Below are positions 26,463 through 34,639 of a stretch of DNA of 64,000 nt, piece by piece. Position numbers and translations under genes: made by a program. Origin of the DNA: Nonlabens sp. (GTDB lineage Bacteria > Bacteroidota > Bacteroidia > Flavobacteriales > Flavobacteriaceae). Numbering within the stretch: the stretch's first letter is position 1; the number at the start of each line of letters is the position of its first letter. Under the pieces are notes generated by a model. The model did not search any database. It was not told the origin of the DNA and was given only the letters and a program-made list of their open reading frames with translations. Where the stretch lies: positions 496,001 to 560,000 of the forward strand of contig NZ_JAGYKG010000001.1 of NCBI RefSeq assembly GCF_018401815.1, given 5' to 3'.

Positions 26463-28049
26463 TCATTCATTTTTTTGACTCCATTCGAGCAACTTCTTAA
26501 TCATGAGATCTTCTTGATTCAGCAATTTTACTTTTAATTCTGTAGTGAACAATTGTTCGGCCATAGCAGACTTTATAATCAGTGCAATTTCGTTTCTATA
26601 TCCTGGTAATTTGATGCTCGTATTGTACAGCTGTGCATATTGTATAAACTCTTCCATCAGGTGTCCTGAGATCTGATAATCGGTTATAAAGGCTTCTTGC
26701 GAAAGGGTTCTTAAGGTACGTCCTTCCTCCTGAAGGTATTTATTCACAAACTGGTCTGCAAAGCCAGTTCTACCGAAGTAATCCAGTGTTTGTAAAACAT
26801 AACCCTCTGGACTGGCCACAAAAACATCAGGAATAATACCACCACCTCCATAAACTACCTTGCCAGCTGGAGTAACTTTTTTAAGAGAATCGATCACTTC
26901 AATATTGGCAGCATTTTCTAACTCTCCATTATGGTAACGATCTATATATTCTTTAAAATAGTCTTCATTACCGTTGTCATAAGGCCTTTGTATGCTTCTT
27001 CCAGTAGGCGTATAATACCTCGCAATGGTAAGTCGTACTGCACTACCATCCCCCAGCTTGATCTCTTGTTGAACCAATCCTTTACCAAAACTCCTGCGAC
27101 CTATAATAGTCCCTGTATCATTATCCTGTAATGCTCCAGCTACCACCTCGCTAGCGCTGGCACTATTTTCATTGATCAATATAAACACCTTGCTATTTTC
27201 AAAAGAACCTCTTGGAGTAGCATAACTGTCTTTACGTTTATTATTCCTGTCTTTTTGAAAGAGAATAAGCTGGTCTTCTTCCAGAAACTCGTCTGCGATG
27301 GCTATCGCTGCACTTAAAACACCCCCTGGATTATCTCTTAAGTCCAACGCGATTTGTGTGGCTCCAGCTCTTTTTAAATTTTTGATCGCTTTTTTAAATT
27401 CTGCTACTGTGGTCTCCGAAAAGCGATTGATTTTTATATAACCAAGATTGTCGCTTAACATATAACTCGCGTCCACACTTTTAATGGCAACGTTCCCTCT
27501 TGTCACTGGAATATAGATAATATCTTTGTCACCAGGTCTTAAAACACCTAACAAGACTTTGGATCCTTTTGCTCCTTTAAGCGCATCGGTAGAAACTGCA
27601 TTTATTCCAAAAAGTGGCTTTCCATCGGCATATAGGATTTTATCCCCTCCTTGAATACCTGCCTTATCACTAGGCCCATTTTCAATGGCTCTCAACACAG
27701 AAATAGAATCTTGGTTCACAAAAAAGCGAATTCCAATACCCACAAAATCGCCTCGCATGCTGTTCTCCACATCTTCTGTTTGGTCACTAGGAATATATAC
27801 CGAATGCGGGTCAAGGTTTTGCATGATCTCATTTACCGTAACATCTACAATGCTGTCCGTATTGATTTGATCTACATAACGTTGATCGATAAGGTCAATT
27901 AATCTATTGAGTTTGCGTTTTTTTTGACTGCTAGAAGAGGCTATATAGTCATTACCTAAACTATTTTGGTTAAGAACACTGCCTAACCATATCCCTATGG
28001 CAAAAAGGATTCCTAAAAATAAGGGGTAGTATAGGTATCGCTTTTTCAT
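26463..28049 (-). CDS. S41 family C-terminal processing peptidase (CtpA/Prc type)
   Basis: The protein has 528 residues. One N-terminal membrane anchor (YYPLFLGILFAIGIWLG) is followed by a PDZ domain (GIGIRFFVNQDSISVLRAIENGPSDKAGIQ) and the S41 catalytic core. INENSASASEVVAGAL carries the nucleophile Ser and RSFGKGLVQQ the Lys of the Ser-Lys dyad. It probably acts in the periplasm, trimming or degrading envelope proteins. The start overlaps the dCMP deaminase stop by 4 bases, so the two are co-translated. Confidence 0.95.
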   Translation of the reverse strand: MKKRYLYYPLFLGILFAIGIWLGSVLNQNSLGNDYIASSSSQKKRKLNRLIDLIDQRYVDQINTDSIVDVTVNEIMQNLDPHSVYIPSDQTEDVENSMRGDFVGIGIRFFVNQDSISVLRAIENGPSDKAGIQGGDKILYADGKPLFGINAVSTDALKGAKGSKVLLGVLRPGDKDIIYIPVTRGNVAIKSVDASYMLSDNLGYIKINRFSETTVAEFKKAIKNLKRAGATQIALDLRDNPGGVLSAAIAIADEFLEEDQLILFQKDRNNKRKDSYATPRGSFENSKVFILINENSASASEVVAGALQDNDTGTIIGRRSFGKGLVQQEIKLGDGSAVRLTIARYYTPTGRSIQRPYDNGNEDYFKEYIDRYHNGELENAANIEVIDSLKKVTPAGKVVYGGGGIIPDVFVASPEGYVLQTLDYFGRTGFADQFVNKYLQEEGRTLRTLSQEAFITDYQISGHLMEEFIQYAQLYNTSIKLPGYRNEIALIIKSAMAEQLFTTELKVKLLNQEDLMIKKLLEWSQKNE

Positions 28050-28477
28050 TGATCAAATGCTTGAATTTGCTCTATAGTAACTCCTGCTTTTTCAAGAAAT
28101 TGCAACCCACTATCGTCTTTATAAGCTTGCAGGTAAACAACGCGATTTATACCGCTTTGATGTATTAATTTACTACACTCTTTACAAGGTGACATAGTAA
28201 TGTATAAAGTAGCTCCACGACAGCTTTGTGTAGAACCCGCTACTTTTAAAATGGCATTAGCCTCGGCATGAAGCACGTACCATTTGGTATAGCCTTCTTC
28301 ATCTTCACAGAAGTTTTCAAAACCGCTAGGGGTTCCATTATAACCATCACTTATGATCATGCGATCTCTTACTATCAGAGCGCCTACTTGACGCCTCTTG
28401 CAATGTGAAAGTTTCCCCCACTCTGCCGCCATTTTTAAATAAGCGACATCGTATCTATGTTGTTTTTCCTTTTTCAA
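28046..28477 (-). CDS. dCMP deaminase (ComEB-like zinc deaminase)
   Basis: The protein has 143 residues. Zinc-site motifs are LHAEANAIL and MSPCKECSKLI. The N-terminus KRRQVGALIVRDRMIISDGYNGTPSGF is typical for deoxycytidylate deaminases, which supply dUMP. The start codon appears to be TTG (28477). The next in-frame ATG would remove the conserved first 15 residues. It is coupled to the S41 peptidase gene (ATGA overlap). Confidence 0.93.
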   Translation of the reverse strand: MKKEKQHRYDVAYLKMAAEWGKLSHCKRRQVGALIVRDRMIISDGYNGTPSGFENFCEDEEGYTKWYVLHAEANAILKVAGSTQSCRGATLYITMSPCKECSKLIHQSGINRVVYLQAYKDDSGLQFLEKAGVTIEQIQAFDQ

Positions 28478-28597
28478 TTTTTTTTCTAGATCTAAGAAGT
28501 CAACTTCTTGGAAGCAGTTGATTTTCTTCTATTAGGTTAATGTGACAGCGTTACTCTTTAAGGTTCTACTTTCGCCTAACATGAATCTCGCCCTCTT

Positions 28598-28611
28598 GAT
28601 GCACGTGCATC
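28598..28611. repeat. Palindrome GATGCACGTGCATC
   Basis: A perfect 14-base palindrome in the gap between the HupE-like and dCMP deaminase genes. Possibly a regulator site. It is seen once. Confidence 0.5.
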
Positions 28612-28634
28612 GATTATAGATTTGGTACTGTTTA

Positions 28635-28648
28635 GCTTTCGCGAAAGC
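28635..28648. repeat. CTTTCGCGAAAG palindrome, copy 8 (intergenic)
   Basis: A perfect 14-base palindrome 5 bases beyond the stop of the HupE-like gene. Confidence 0.9.
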
Positions 28649-28653
28649 GAGAT

Positions 28654-29259
28654 CTAAAAAATCCACCTTACGATCAATAAAGGTATCACCATTCCTAAAA
28701 CTATGGACGATATGATTTGTACCCATTCTTTTTTATTAAAACGAAAGATCCCCGTAAAGATAAAATTGAGTAGAAGCACCACTAGAATCACTAGTAATTG
28801 GCCCAGTTCAATTCCCAATGCAAATTCCAAAAGCATCAGCAGTTTACTTTCTGCCCCTGCAGCTAACATTTTAAAACCGTTTGCAAATCCAAAACCATGA
28901 ACAATCCCAAAAAATGATGCGATGACTATGGTGATCCAATGCTGATGATCTCGATGCCGATTTCCCGCTGTAAATATATTATACAAGGCAGCCACCACTA
29001 TGGTTACAACGATCAAAAACTCTATATACGAACTATTAAAAGTAACCTCACCGTAGCTTACTAATAACAGAGATAAAATATGACCTCCCGTAAACGCCAG
29101 ACTTAAACCAATTAACTTTTTCCAACTGTTAAAAAGAAAAGGAACCGCTACAAGAATAAAAAATAACACATGATCATATGCGCCTACATTAAAATTCATG
29201 ACGTGGTAAAAACCTTCCGTCACGTATAAGATAAAATCGTCCATTAGTAAAGAATACAT
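28654..29259 (-). CDS. HupE/UreJ-like membrane protein
   Basis: The protein has 201 residues with about six or seven hydrophobic helices. The conserved histidine/glycine motifs FTGGHILSLLL and GIVHGFGFANG are those of the HupE/UreJ_2 family, proposed metal (nickel or other) permeases. No urease or hydrogenase genes are in the window, so the substrate is open. Starts at 29259 or at a second ATG (29244) are both possible. Confidence 0.85.
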   Translation of the reverse strand: MYSLLMDDFILYVTEGFYHVMNFNVGAYDHVLFFILVAVPFLFNSWKKLIGLSLAFTGGHILSLLLVSYGEVTFNSSYIEFLIVVTIVVAALYNIFTAGNRHRDHQHWITIVIASFFGIVHGFGFANGFKMLAAGAESKLLMLLEFALGIELGQLLVILVVLLLNFIFTGIFRFNKKEWVQIISSIVLGMVIPLLIVRWIF

Positions 29260-29475
29260 TTAAATCATCGTGATCAAAAATAAGCTTTAGACCCAAAGGA
29301 TGAAAGCCTATTGTGAAGGAGTTTGCATAAATACCTCAAAACAAGCCCTTAAAAAGGAGCTTTAAACAAAACTAAAATCGACGAACTGTAACTTTTTGTG
29401 CTAAAAGTTACACTTATATGCGCCTTAAGAAGCATTAATTAAAAATATACATATCTTAGTATCCATATAATTATA

Positions 29476-31203
29476 ATGATCCCTATCAAATATACTTATA
29501 CTCTTTTTCTTGTGTTTGTAAATTTTTGCTTGAATGCACAAGTAGTTACAACACCAGCCTCGCAAAAGCTTCCCACAGAGTTCCTTCTTATGGAACCTTT
29601 GTTAAATGGGTCTTACCAACTATCAAACAACCTAGTTGGTCAAGAGTCTTTTAACCATCATCTAAAAACGTTGAAAATTGGACGAGTAAAAGAAGCTTTT
29701 TGGCACGCCAGTAGCACGTATGGTTCTTTGGGAAGTGATTTCTTTGATACCAGTAATGACAAAACAAGCAACAAATACACACTTAAAGCTGTTGAAAAAA
29801 ACAGTCCCGTTGTTACCTATCAATTAGATCTCTATAAAAAAGAATTGGAAAAATCTGTAAAAGAAAATGCGCTTCAGCATGAAAAAATTAGAAAAACCAA
29901 CTTTTTAAATTATGGCCTTATCGCCCTCTTTTTTATGGCGATTTTAGGGCTTTTATTCACATTAAGTCGTTACAAAGAACAAAAACGACTCAACCTAACG
30001 CTTCAAAAAAAGGCCCGGCTCTATCTCGACCAAAAGACCAAAACAGAAAAAACGGCTCATGCAAAAAGCAATTTCTTCAACACCATATGCCATGAATTGC
30101 GCACCCCTTTGTATGGAGTTATTGGATTGAGCGCTATTTTATTAGAAAACAATAAGGAGAAGGGTCTTCAAGAAGACTTAAAATCGCTTCAATTTTCGGC
30201 CGATTACTTACTTGCTTTGATCAATAATGTGTTGCAAATCAACAAAATGGATGCCGACCAAATAGGCAATGAACAGGTTGATTTTAATATGCGAGATTTA
30301 ATAGATCAACTAGTCACCACATTTAAGTACATGCTTAAGCAAAACAAAAACATCATCAATGTGACCTTACCTCATGATATGCCCTTTCTTCTTTACGGAA
30401 ATCCTACGAGACTATCTCAAATACTGATGAATTTAATAGGTAATGCCAATAAGTTTACCAATAATGGTATTATCGATATTAACGTAACCACAATTAAAAT
30501 TGATGCTGATCAAATAAGTCTTGAATTTTCGGTAAAGGATAACGGTATAGGTATCTCCCAAAATAAAAAAGAGCACATCTTTGAAGAATTCAAACAGGGT
30601 GACTCTCTGCGCTACGACTATCAAGGAACTGGATTAGGTTTGCCTATAGTTAAGCGATTATTACACTTATCTGGTTCTGATATTCGATTAGAATCAGAAA
30701 TAGGTAAAGGTTCTATATTTAGTTTTAAATTGGATTATCCAATCACACAAAGAGCAAGTCATCAAAATTTTACCAGTCACCAAGCAGCTGTATTAAATAC
30801 AACTGTTTTAAAAGGGAAAAAAATCCTTATCGTAGAAGACAATCGCATTAATCAAATGGTTACTAAAAAGATTCTTGAAAAGGAAGGCGCCTTGTGCACT
30901 ATTGCCGAGAATGGCAAAGAGGCTTTAAATGCGGTACAATCAAATGTATACCATCTTATTCTTATGGATATGAACATGCCTGTAATGAACGGAACAGAAG
31001 CTGCAAGGCTTATTAAAAGAGATCATCATGTACCCATAATAGCGCTTACAGCATCAGAAATTGCCGAAGTGCGGCAGAATATTCTAGATGCAGGTATGGA
31101 CGACATCATCATAAAACCTTATGATATGGACACTTTTAAAAAAGTGATACTTAAAAATATACAGAATCACAAAATAAAGCAGCCCACCTGTTCATCTGCT
31201 TAG
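29476..31203 (+). CDS. Hybrid sensor histidine kinase with receiver domain
   Basis: The protein has 575 residues. A signal peptide, a short periplasmic part of ~120 residues without a recognised sensor, one transmembrane helix (about residues 145-165) and a coiled-coil linker lead to HisKA (CHELRTPLYGVIG, His206). A HATPase follows (NLIGNANKFTNNG, DNGIGIS, GTGLGLPIVKRL), then a C-terminal receiver (KILIVEDNRINQMV, Asp498 in LILMDMNMPVM, Lys in IIKPYD). The kinase would pass phosphate to an unlinked HPt or regulator. Related flavobacterial kinases carry TPR repeats before the membrane helix, and here they look missing. Its stop interleaves with that of the CBS gene. Confidence 0.93.
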   Translation: MIPIKYTYTLFLVFVNFCLNAQVVTTPASQKLPTEFLLMEPLLNGSYQLSNNLVGQESFNHHLKTLKIGRVKEAFWHASSTYGSLGSDFFDTSNDKTSNKYTLKAVEKNSPVVTYQLDLYKKELEKSVKENALQHEKIRKTNFLNYGLIALFFMAILGLLFTLSRYKEQKRLNLTLQKKARLYLDQKTKTEKTAHAKSNFFNTICHELRTPLYGVIGLSAILLENNKEKGLQEDLKSLQFSADYLLALINNVLQINKMDADQIGNEQVDFNMRDLIDQLVTTFKYMLKQNKNIINVTLPHDMPFLLYGNPTRLSQILMNLIGNANKFTNNGIIDINVTTIKIDADQISLEFSVKDNGIGISQNKKEHIFEEFKQGDSLRYDYQGTGLGLPIVKRLLHLSGSDIRLESEIGKGSIFSFKLDYPITQRASHQNFTSHQAAVLNTTVLKGKKILIVEDNRINQMVTKKILEKEGALCTIAENGKEALNAVQSNVYHLILMDMNMPVMNGTEAARLIKRDHHVPIIALTASEIAEVRQNILDAGMDDIIIKPYDMDTFKKVILKNIQNHKIKQPTCSSA

Positions 31204-31664
31204 CGCCACTGATTCCCTTTAAGTTTGGTTGCCGCAATAATGACATCCATTCTAGAGATCTGCCCTATTAACTTTCCGTCCTTAGTCACAGGAAACCTTC
31301 TATGTCCAGTTTTAAGAAATCTAGAAGCCGCATCAAAAATATCTGCTTCTTGATCTATGGTAGTAGGATGTTCAGACATATAGTCGCTCACCTTTCTACC
31401 GCCTATTGGCATGTTGTGGTAGCGACTCTCTCCTATGACATGCATCAAATCTGTATCACTTATAATACCAACTAGGTTTTTATTGGCATCCACTACCGGT
31501 CCACCGGTAATTCTGTATTTGAGTAAGGTTTCCATAACTTCTGTAATTCCTTGATCTGCAGAAAAAGTAATCAATTTACGAGTCATGTAGTCCTTCACTT
31601 GAACTAGTTGTGGAACATGACTACTTATGACCTCTCTTTTCCCCATAAAGTTCTTAATTCCCAT
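31200..31664 (-). CDS. Tandem CBS domain protein
   Basis: The protein has 154 residues. Two CBS motifs are visible: VKDYMTRKLITFSADQGITEVMETLLKYRITGGPVVD...LVGIISDTDL and VSDYMSEHPTTIDQEADIFDAASRFLKTGHRRFPVTKDGKLIGQISRMD. Such stand-alone pairs bind adenine nucleotides and regulate partners. It is convergent with the kinase gene, and the two stops share bases 31201-31202. Confidence 0.93.
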   Translation of the reverse strand: MGIKNFMGKREVISSHVPQLVQVKDYMTRKLITFSADQGITEVMETLLKYRITGGPVVDANKNLVGIISDTDLMHVIGESRYHNMPIGGRKVSDYMSEHPTTIDQEADIFDAASRFLKTGHRRFPVTKDGKLIGQISRMDVIIAATKLKGNQWR

Positions 31665-31861
31665 AACCTATTGATTTTAAATGTGGTAGGAAGATAGTAA
31701 AATTTTTGCTATGTTTTACACATGGCTTAGTACTAATATAAAATGTACCCAGGATTTTTAAGAGCTAATAAAAATGCTAGCAAATCCAAATAGTACTGGA
31801 TCATTTCAAGTCATTTTTTTAATTTCACACAAATGATATATATTTATCACAATTTAGTTTT

Positions 31862-32275
31862 ATGAGATCTTTATATACTATTTGTTACGTCAGTAAAGGG
31901 GCGCCCGAGCTACAAGAAAAAGACATAGAGGAGTTGTTCCACTACACATCCACAGCAAATAATAAGAACGCAGTAAGCGGGATTCTTTTATATTCCCTTG
32001 GGAATTTTTTTCAGGTTTTAGAAGGAAATGAAAAACACCTGTTACAATTGTACCAAAAGATCAAAGAAGACCCCAGACATTTAGAAATTTACGAGGTATA
32101 TAACAAACCCACTCATCGCCCCGTCTTTGAGAATTACAAATCAACCTTTGATATTGTAAAAAATTCAAAAGACCTAAAAAAGCTTATTGCTTACCTCAAT
32201 CAAGATCAATCGAATAGTACTAATCACAAGCTAAAAAGACTTCTCCGACCTTTTGATATGTTAGATGAATTGTAA
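31862..32275 (+). CDS. Stand-alone BLUF-domain blue-light sensor
   Basis: The protein has 137 residues. LYTICYVSKG supplies the flavin-contact Tyr, the NNKNAVSGILLY segment the Asn, and FFQVLEGN the key Gln. HLLQLYQKIKEDPRH completes the BLUF fold. FAD-bound BLUF proteins respond to blue light. The C-terminal ~40 residues are helical and charged, without an output enzyme domain, so signalling should be by protein contact. A promoter-like TAGTTTTA touches the ATG. Confidence 0.92.
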   Translation: MRSLYTICYVSKGAPELQEKDIEELFHYTSTANNKNAVSGILLYSLGNFFQVLEGNEKHLLQLYQKIKEDPRHLEIYEVYNKPTHRPVFENYKSTFDIVKNSKDLKKLIAYLNQDQSNSTNHKLKRLLRPFDMLDEL

Positions 32276-32447
32276 ATAGCCTGATTTATCTGATAGATAA
32301 AAAACAAGCAACACCTGTGTAACGGTTCATCTGTCTTTTGATTTTTATTGCGAGGATACCACTTATAAGGGCTCTACTTTATTTCCTATTTCATAAATTC
32401 AACCCTTGGAAATAGCTCAGCAGGCGTTACAATAAAAAATACGGCTT

Positions 32448-33566
32448 ATGAATTTATCTTATTGGGAAATAAAGTCTTGGCTTACCGACGTAGATTTTAC
32501 TGTGGTCGGTAGCGGAATCGTTGGTCTTAATTGTGCTTTAAGTCTGAGAAAACGCTTCCCAAAAGCGGCCATATTGATCTTAGAAAAAGGTGTTTTACCT
32601 CAGGGCGCCAGTACTAAAAATGCTGGTTTTGCTTGCTTTGGAAGTTTGAGCGAACTCATAGATGATTTAGAAAACCACCCTCCAGAAGAGGTCTTACAAC
32701 TGGTAAAACAACGCATAGCTGGATTGCAGTTGATGCGTACCACTTTGGGTGACAAGGCTATAGGCTATCAAGAATTAGGTGGTTACGAGCTCTTTTTAAA
32801 ATCTGATGAAGAACTCTATGCCACTTGCCTTCATCAAAGAGATGAAGTCAATAAGCTATTACACCCCCTTTTTAAGGCTCCTGTATTTTCGCTCAAAGAG
32901 AACAGCTTTCACTTTAACCATATCAAAGAGCATTACAGCTTTAATCCTTTTGAAGGCCAAATTGACACAGGTAAAATGATGACCTCCTTATTAGCGCTGG
33001 TGTACAAAAGGAACATTAAGATTTTAAACAATATCACGGTAGAAGATATCTCACAACATGGAAGTCAGGTACAAATTAAAACTGATCACTTTGAATTTTC
33101 AAGCTCCAAAGTCTTTATAGCGACTAATGGATTTGCCTCGCAACTTTTAAATGAAAGCGTTCAACCCGCCAGAGCGCAAGTGCTCATTACACAACCTATA
33201 AAAAACTTACCTATCAAAGGAACCTTTCATCTGGATAGAGGTTATTATTATTTTAGAAATATAGAAAACAGGATCCTATTAGGTGGCGGTAGAAATCTCG
33301 ATTTTAAAGGGGAAGAAACTACAGATTTTAATCAAACAGCGCTCATTCAAAACAAACTAGAAGAGCTTCTTAAAACCATCATTTTACCAAACACTCCTTT
33401 TAAAATAGACCATCGCTGGACGGGCATTATGGGCATAGGAACGACTAAAAAGCCTATTGTAAAACAACTCAACGACCATGTGTTTTGTGGCGTGCGATTA
33501 GGCGGGATGGGAGTTGCTATAGGAAGTTTAGTAGGTAAAGAACTGGCCGATCTTTTGGATGGATAA
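32448..33566 (+). CDS. FAD-dependent oxidoreductase (DAO family)
   Basis: The protein has 372 residues. The FAD-binding motif is DFTVVGSGIVGLNCALSLRKRF, followed by ILILEKGVLPQGASTKNAGFACFG. The C-terminal FAD contact HRWTGIMGIGTTKKPIV...VFCGVRLGGMGVAIG is intact. It resembles the glycine oxidase/gamma-glutamylputrescine oxidase group that oxidises amines or amino acids. The true substrate is unknown. Last core gene before the cassette-like region. Confidence 0.88.
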   Translation: MNLSYWEIKSWLTDVDFTVVGSGIVGLNCALSLRKRFPKAAILILEKGVLPQGASTKNAGFACFGSLSELIDDLENHPPEEVLQLVKQRIAGLQLMRTTLGDKAIGYQELGGYELFLKSDEELYATCLHQRDEVNKLLHPLFKAPVFSLKENSFHFNHIKEHYSFNPFEGQIDTGKMMTSLLALVYKRNIKILNNITVEDISQHGSQVQIKTDHFEFSSSKVFIATNGFASQLLNESVQPARAQVLITQPIKNLPIKGTFHLDRGYYYFRNIENRILLGGGRNLDFKGEETTDFNQTALIQNKLEELLKTIILPNTPFKIDHRWTGIMGIGTTKKPIVKQLNDHVFCGVRLGGMGVAIGSLVGKELADLLDG

Positions 33567-33749
33567 CACAAGACTCCAAGATTTCTAAAGTAAAAATACT
33601 ATTAAAACCACCCTCTATAGCAGTATAGATGACTAAGCAGTTATCAAAAAAGTATCATTAGATAGCCCATATGGAGCGAGTTTAAGGTGTTTGGAGAAAT
33701 TAAGTGAAAATCACTTGTTTTTCACCTCAGTTCGGTGTTATAGGTAGTA

Positions 33750-33870
33750 TTATAAATCAATCAAATTGTCTATGCTCATTATTTCCCATTCATTCTTATT
33801 TTTCATAAATTTCAATACTCTTTCTGAACCACCTTTACTCAGCTCGCTATTTTTATTTTTGAACTTAACT
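33750..33870 (-). pseudogene. Orphan 3' fragment of the second immunity-like gene
   Basis: This stretch encodes NSELSKGGSERV...KFMKNKNEWEIMSIDNLIDL and a stop. It is almost identical to the last ~40 codons of the gene at 37414-37947. Homology continues past the stop to about 33717. Upstream of 33870 the similarity ends abruptly. Further upstream, at about 33905-33940, a short piece resembling the end of the 58-residue ORF at 37110-37286 (KKKPSMSMS) is visible. Confidence 0.75.
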
Positions 33871-33963
33871 ATGCTGTGAAACTGTCCTAAGAAAAGGGGT
33901 GACTATAATGAGACATTGGCAATGAAGGTTTCTTTTTTTAGTTTTCTGTTTTGGGTTACCACT

Positions 33964-34157
33964 AACTGTCAAGTATATGGCTCGTAGCGAGCAAAATAGC
34001 GATTACTTTTCGGTTAAGCTAAAGCCGAATTTTTAGATTTACTAATTATTTTAGTTTTGAGAACTTGTCAAATTTAGAAATATGACGACTTTTCAAAAAC
34101 CCTCAAATCATTGATTAGGAAATAATTTGGGCTGTTTTTTACGCATCTTGTTATAGG
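33964..34157. repeat. attC-like imperfect palindrome, site 1
   Basis: The left end reads CTAACTGTCAAGTATATGG. The right end read in reverse gives CTATAACAAGATGCG. After the AAC core the left arm has four extra bases (TGTC), then AAG is shared. Internal hairpins GCTCG/CGAGC (33981-33993) and TTCGG/CCGAA (about 34008-34030) lie between. It follows the first immunity-like gene. Arm pairing is weaker than in the two other sites. Confidence 0.4.
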
Positions 34158-34168
34158 TATTTTACAAT

Positions 34169-34636
34169 TTAATTATGTTCTGAATATTCTATTTTTTTTA
34201 CTAAATTATCTTCCATATGAAGTCTTAATTTAATTATTCTAAAATCTCCCCAACTACGACCAATAAGCTCATATTCTATTATTTCTTTTTCAGAATCAAT
34301 TTTTAATGGCTTTCCAAAAACACTTTCAACAGTGTCTTTTTCTTTACCAATCAAATAATTGGATTGAACTAAATCGTCAATCATTTTATATCTTTCGCTT
34401 ACATTATTTTTCCAAATTGATTTATCAAATTTTCTTTGAGGAATTTTAGTAATGTGAAATAATAGTGAGACTGATAATATTAAATATAGAAAAATTGACA
34501 ATATTGCTGATACAATATTCGCACCTATTTTTCTTTCTTTGAAATAACTTACTTTTTTAATTTGCTTTTTTACTAATAAAAAAAGCAAAAAGATCATTCC
34601 AGCTAGAATCGCTAAACTCAGTATTATCGAAATCAT
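34169..34636 (-). CDS. Small membrane protein, candidate immunity partner 1
   Basis: The protein has 155 residues with two N-terminal hydrophobic helices (IISIILSLAILAGMIFLLFLL-like and VSAILSIFLYLILSVSLLF). A ~85-residue soluble part contains DTVESVFGKPLKI and ends IEYSEHN. No family is recognised. The ATG lies 3 bases after the stop of the DUF6973-ended lipoprotein, so the two are probably co-translated. By analogy with polymorphic toxin loci it could protect the producer from the C-terminal domain of that protein. This role is inferred from position only. Confidence 0.75.
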   Translation of the reverse strand: MISIILSLAILAGMIFLLFLLVKKQIKKVSYFKERKIGANIVSAILSIFLYLILSVSLLFHITKIPQRKFDKSIWKNNVSERYKMIDDLVQSNYLIGKEKDTVESVFGKPLKIDSEKEIIEYELIGRSWGDFRIIKLRLHMEDNLVKKIEYSEHN

Positions 34637-34639
34637 AAT

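Noticed and set aside
26690..26705. Partial match to the CTTTCGCGAAAG palindrome (TTGCGAAAGGG)
   Set aside because: Only one half is present, so it was not counted as a copy.
33964..34157. Calling site 1 a true attC
   Set aside because: Its arms pair much less well than sites 2 and 3. It is listed only as attC-like with low confidence.
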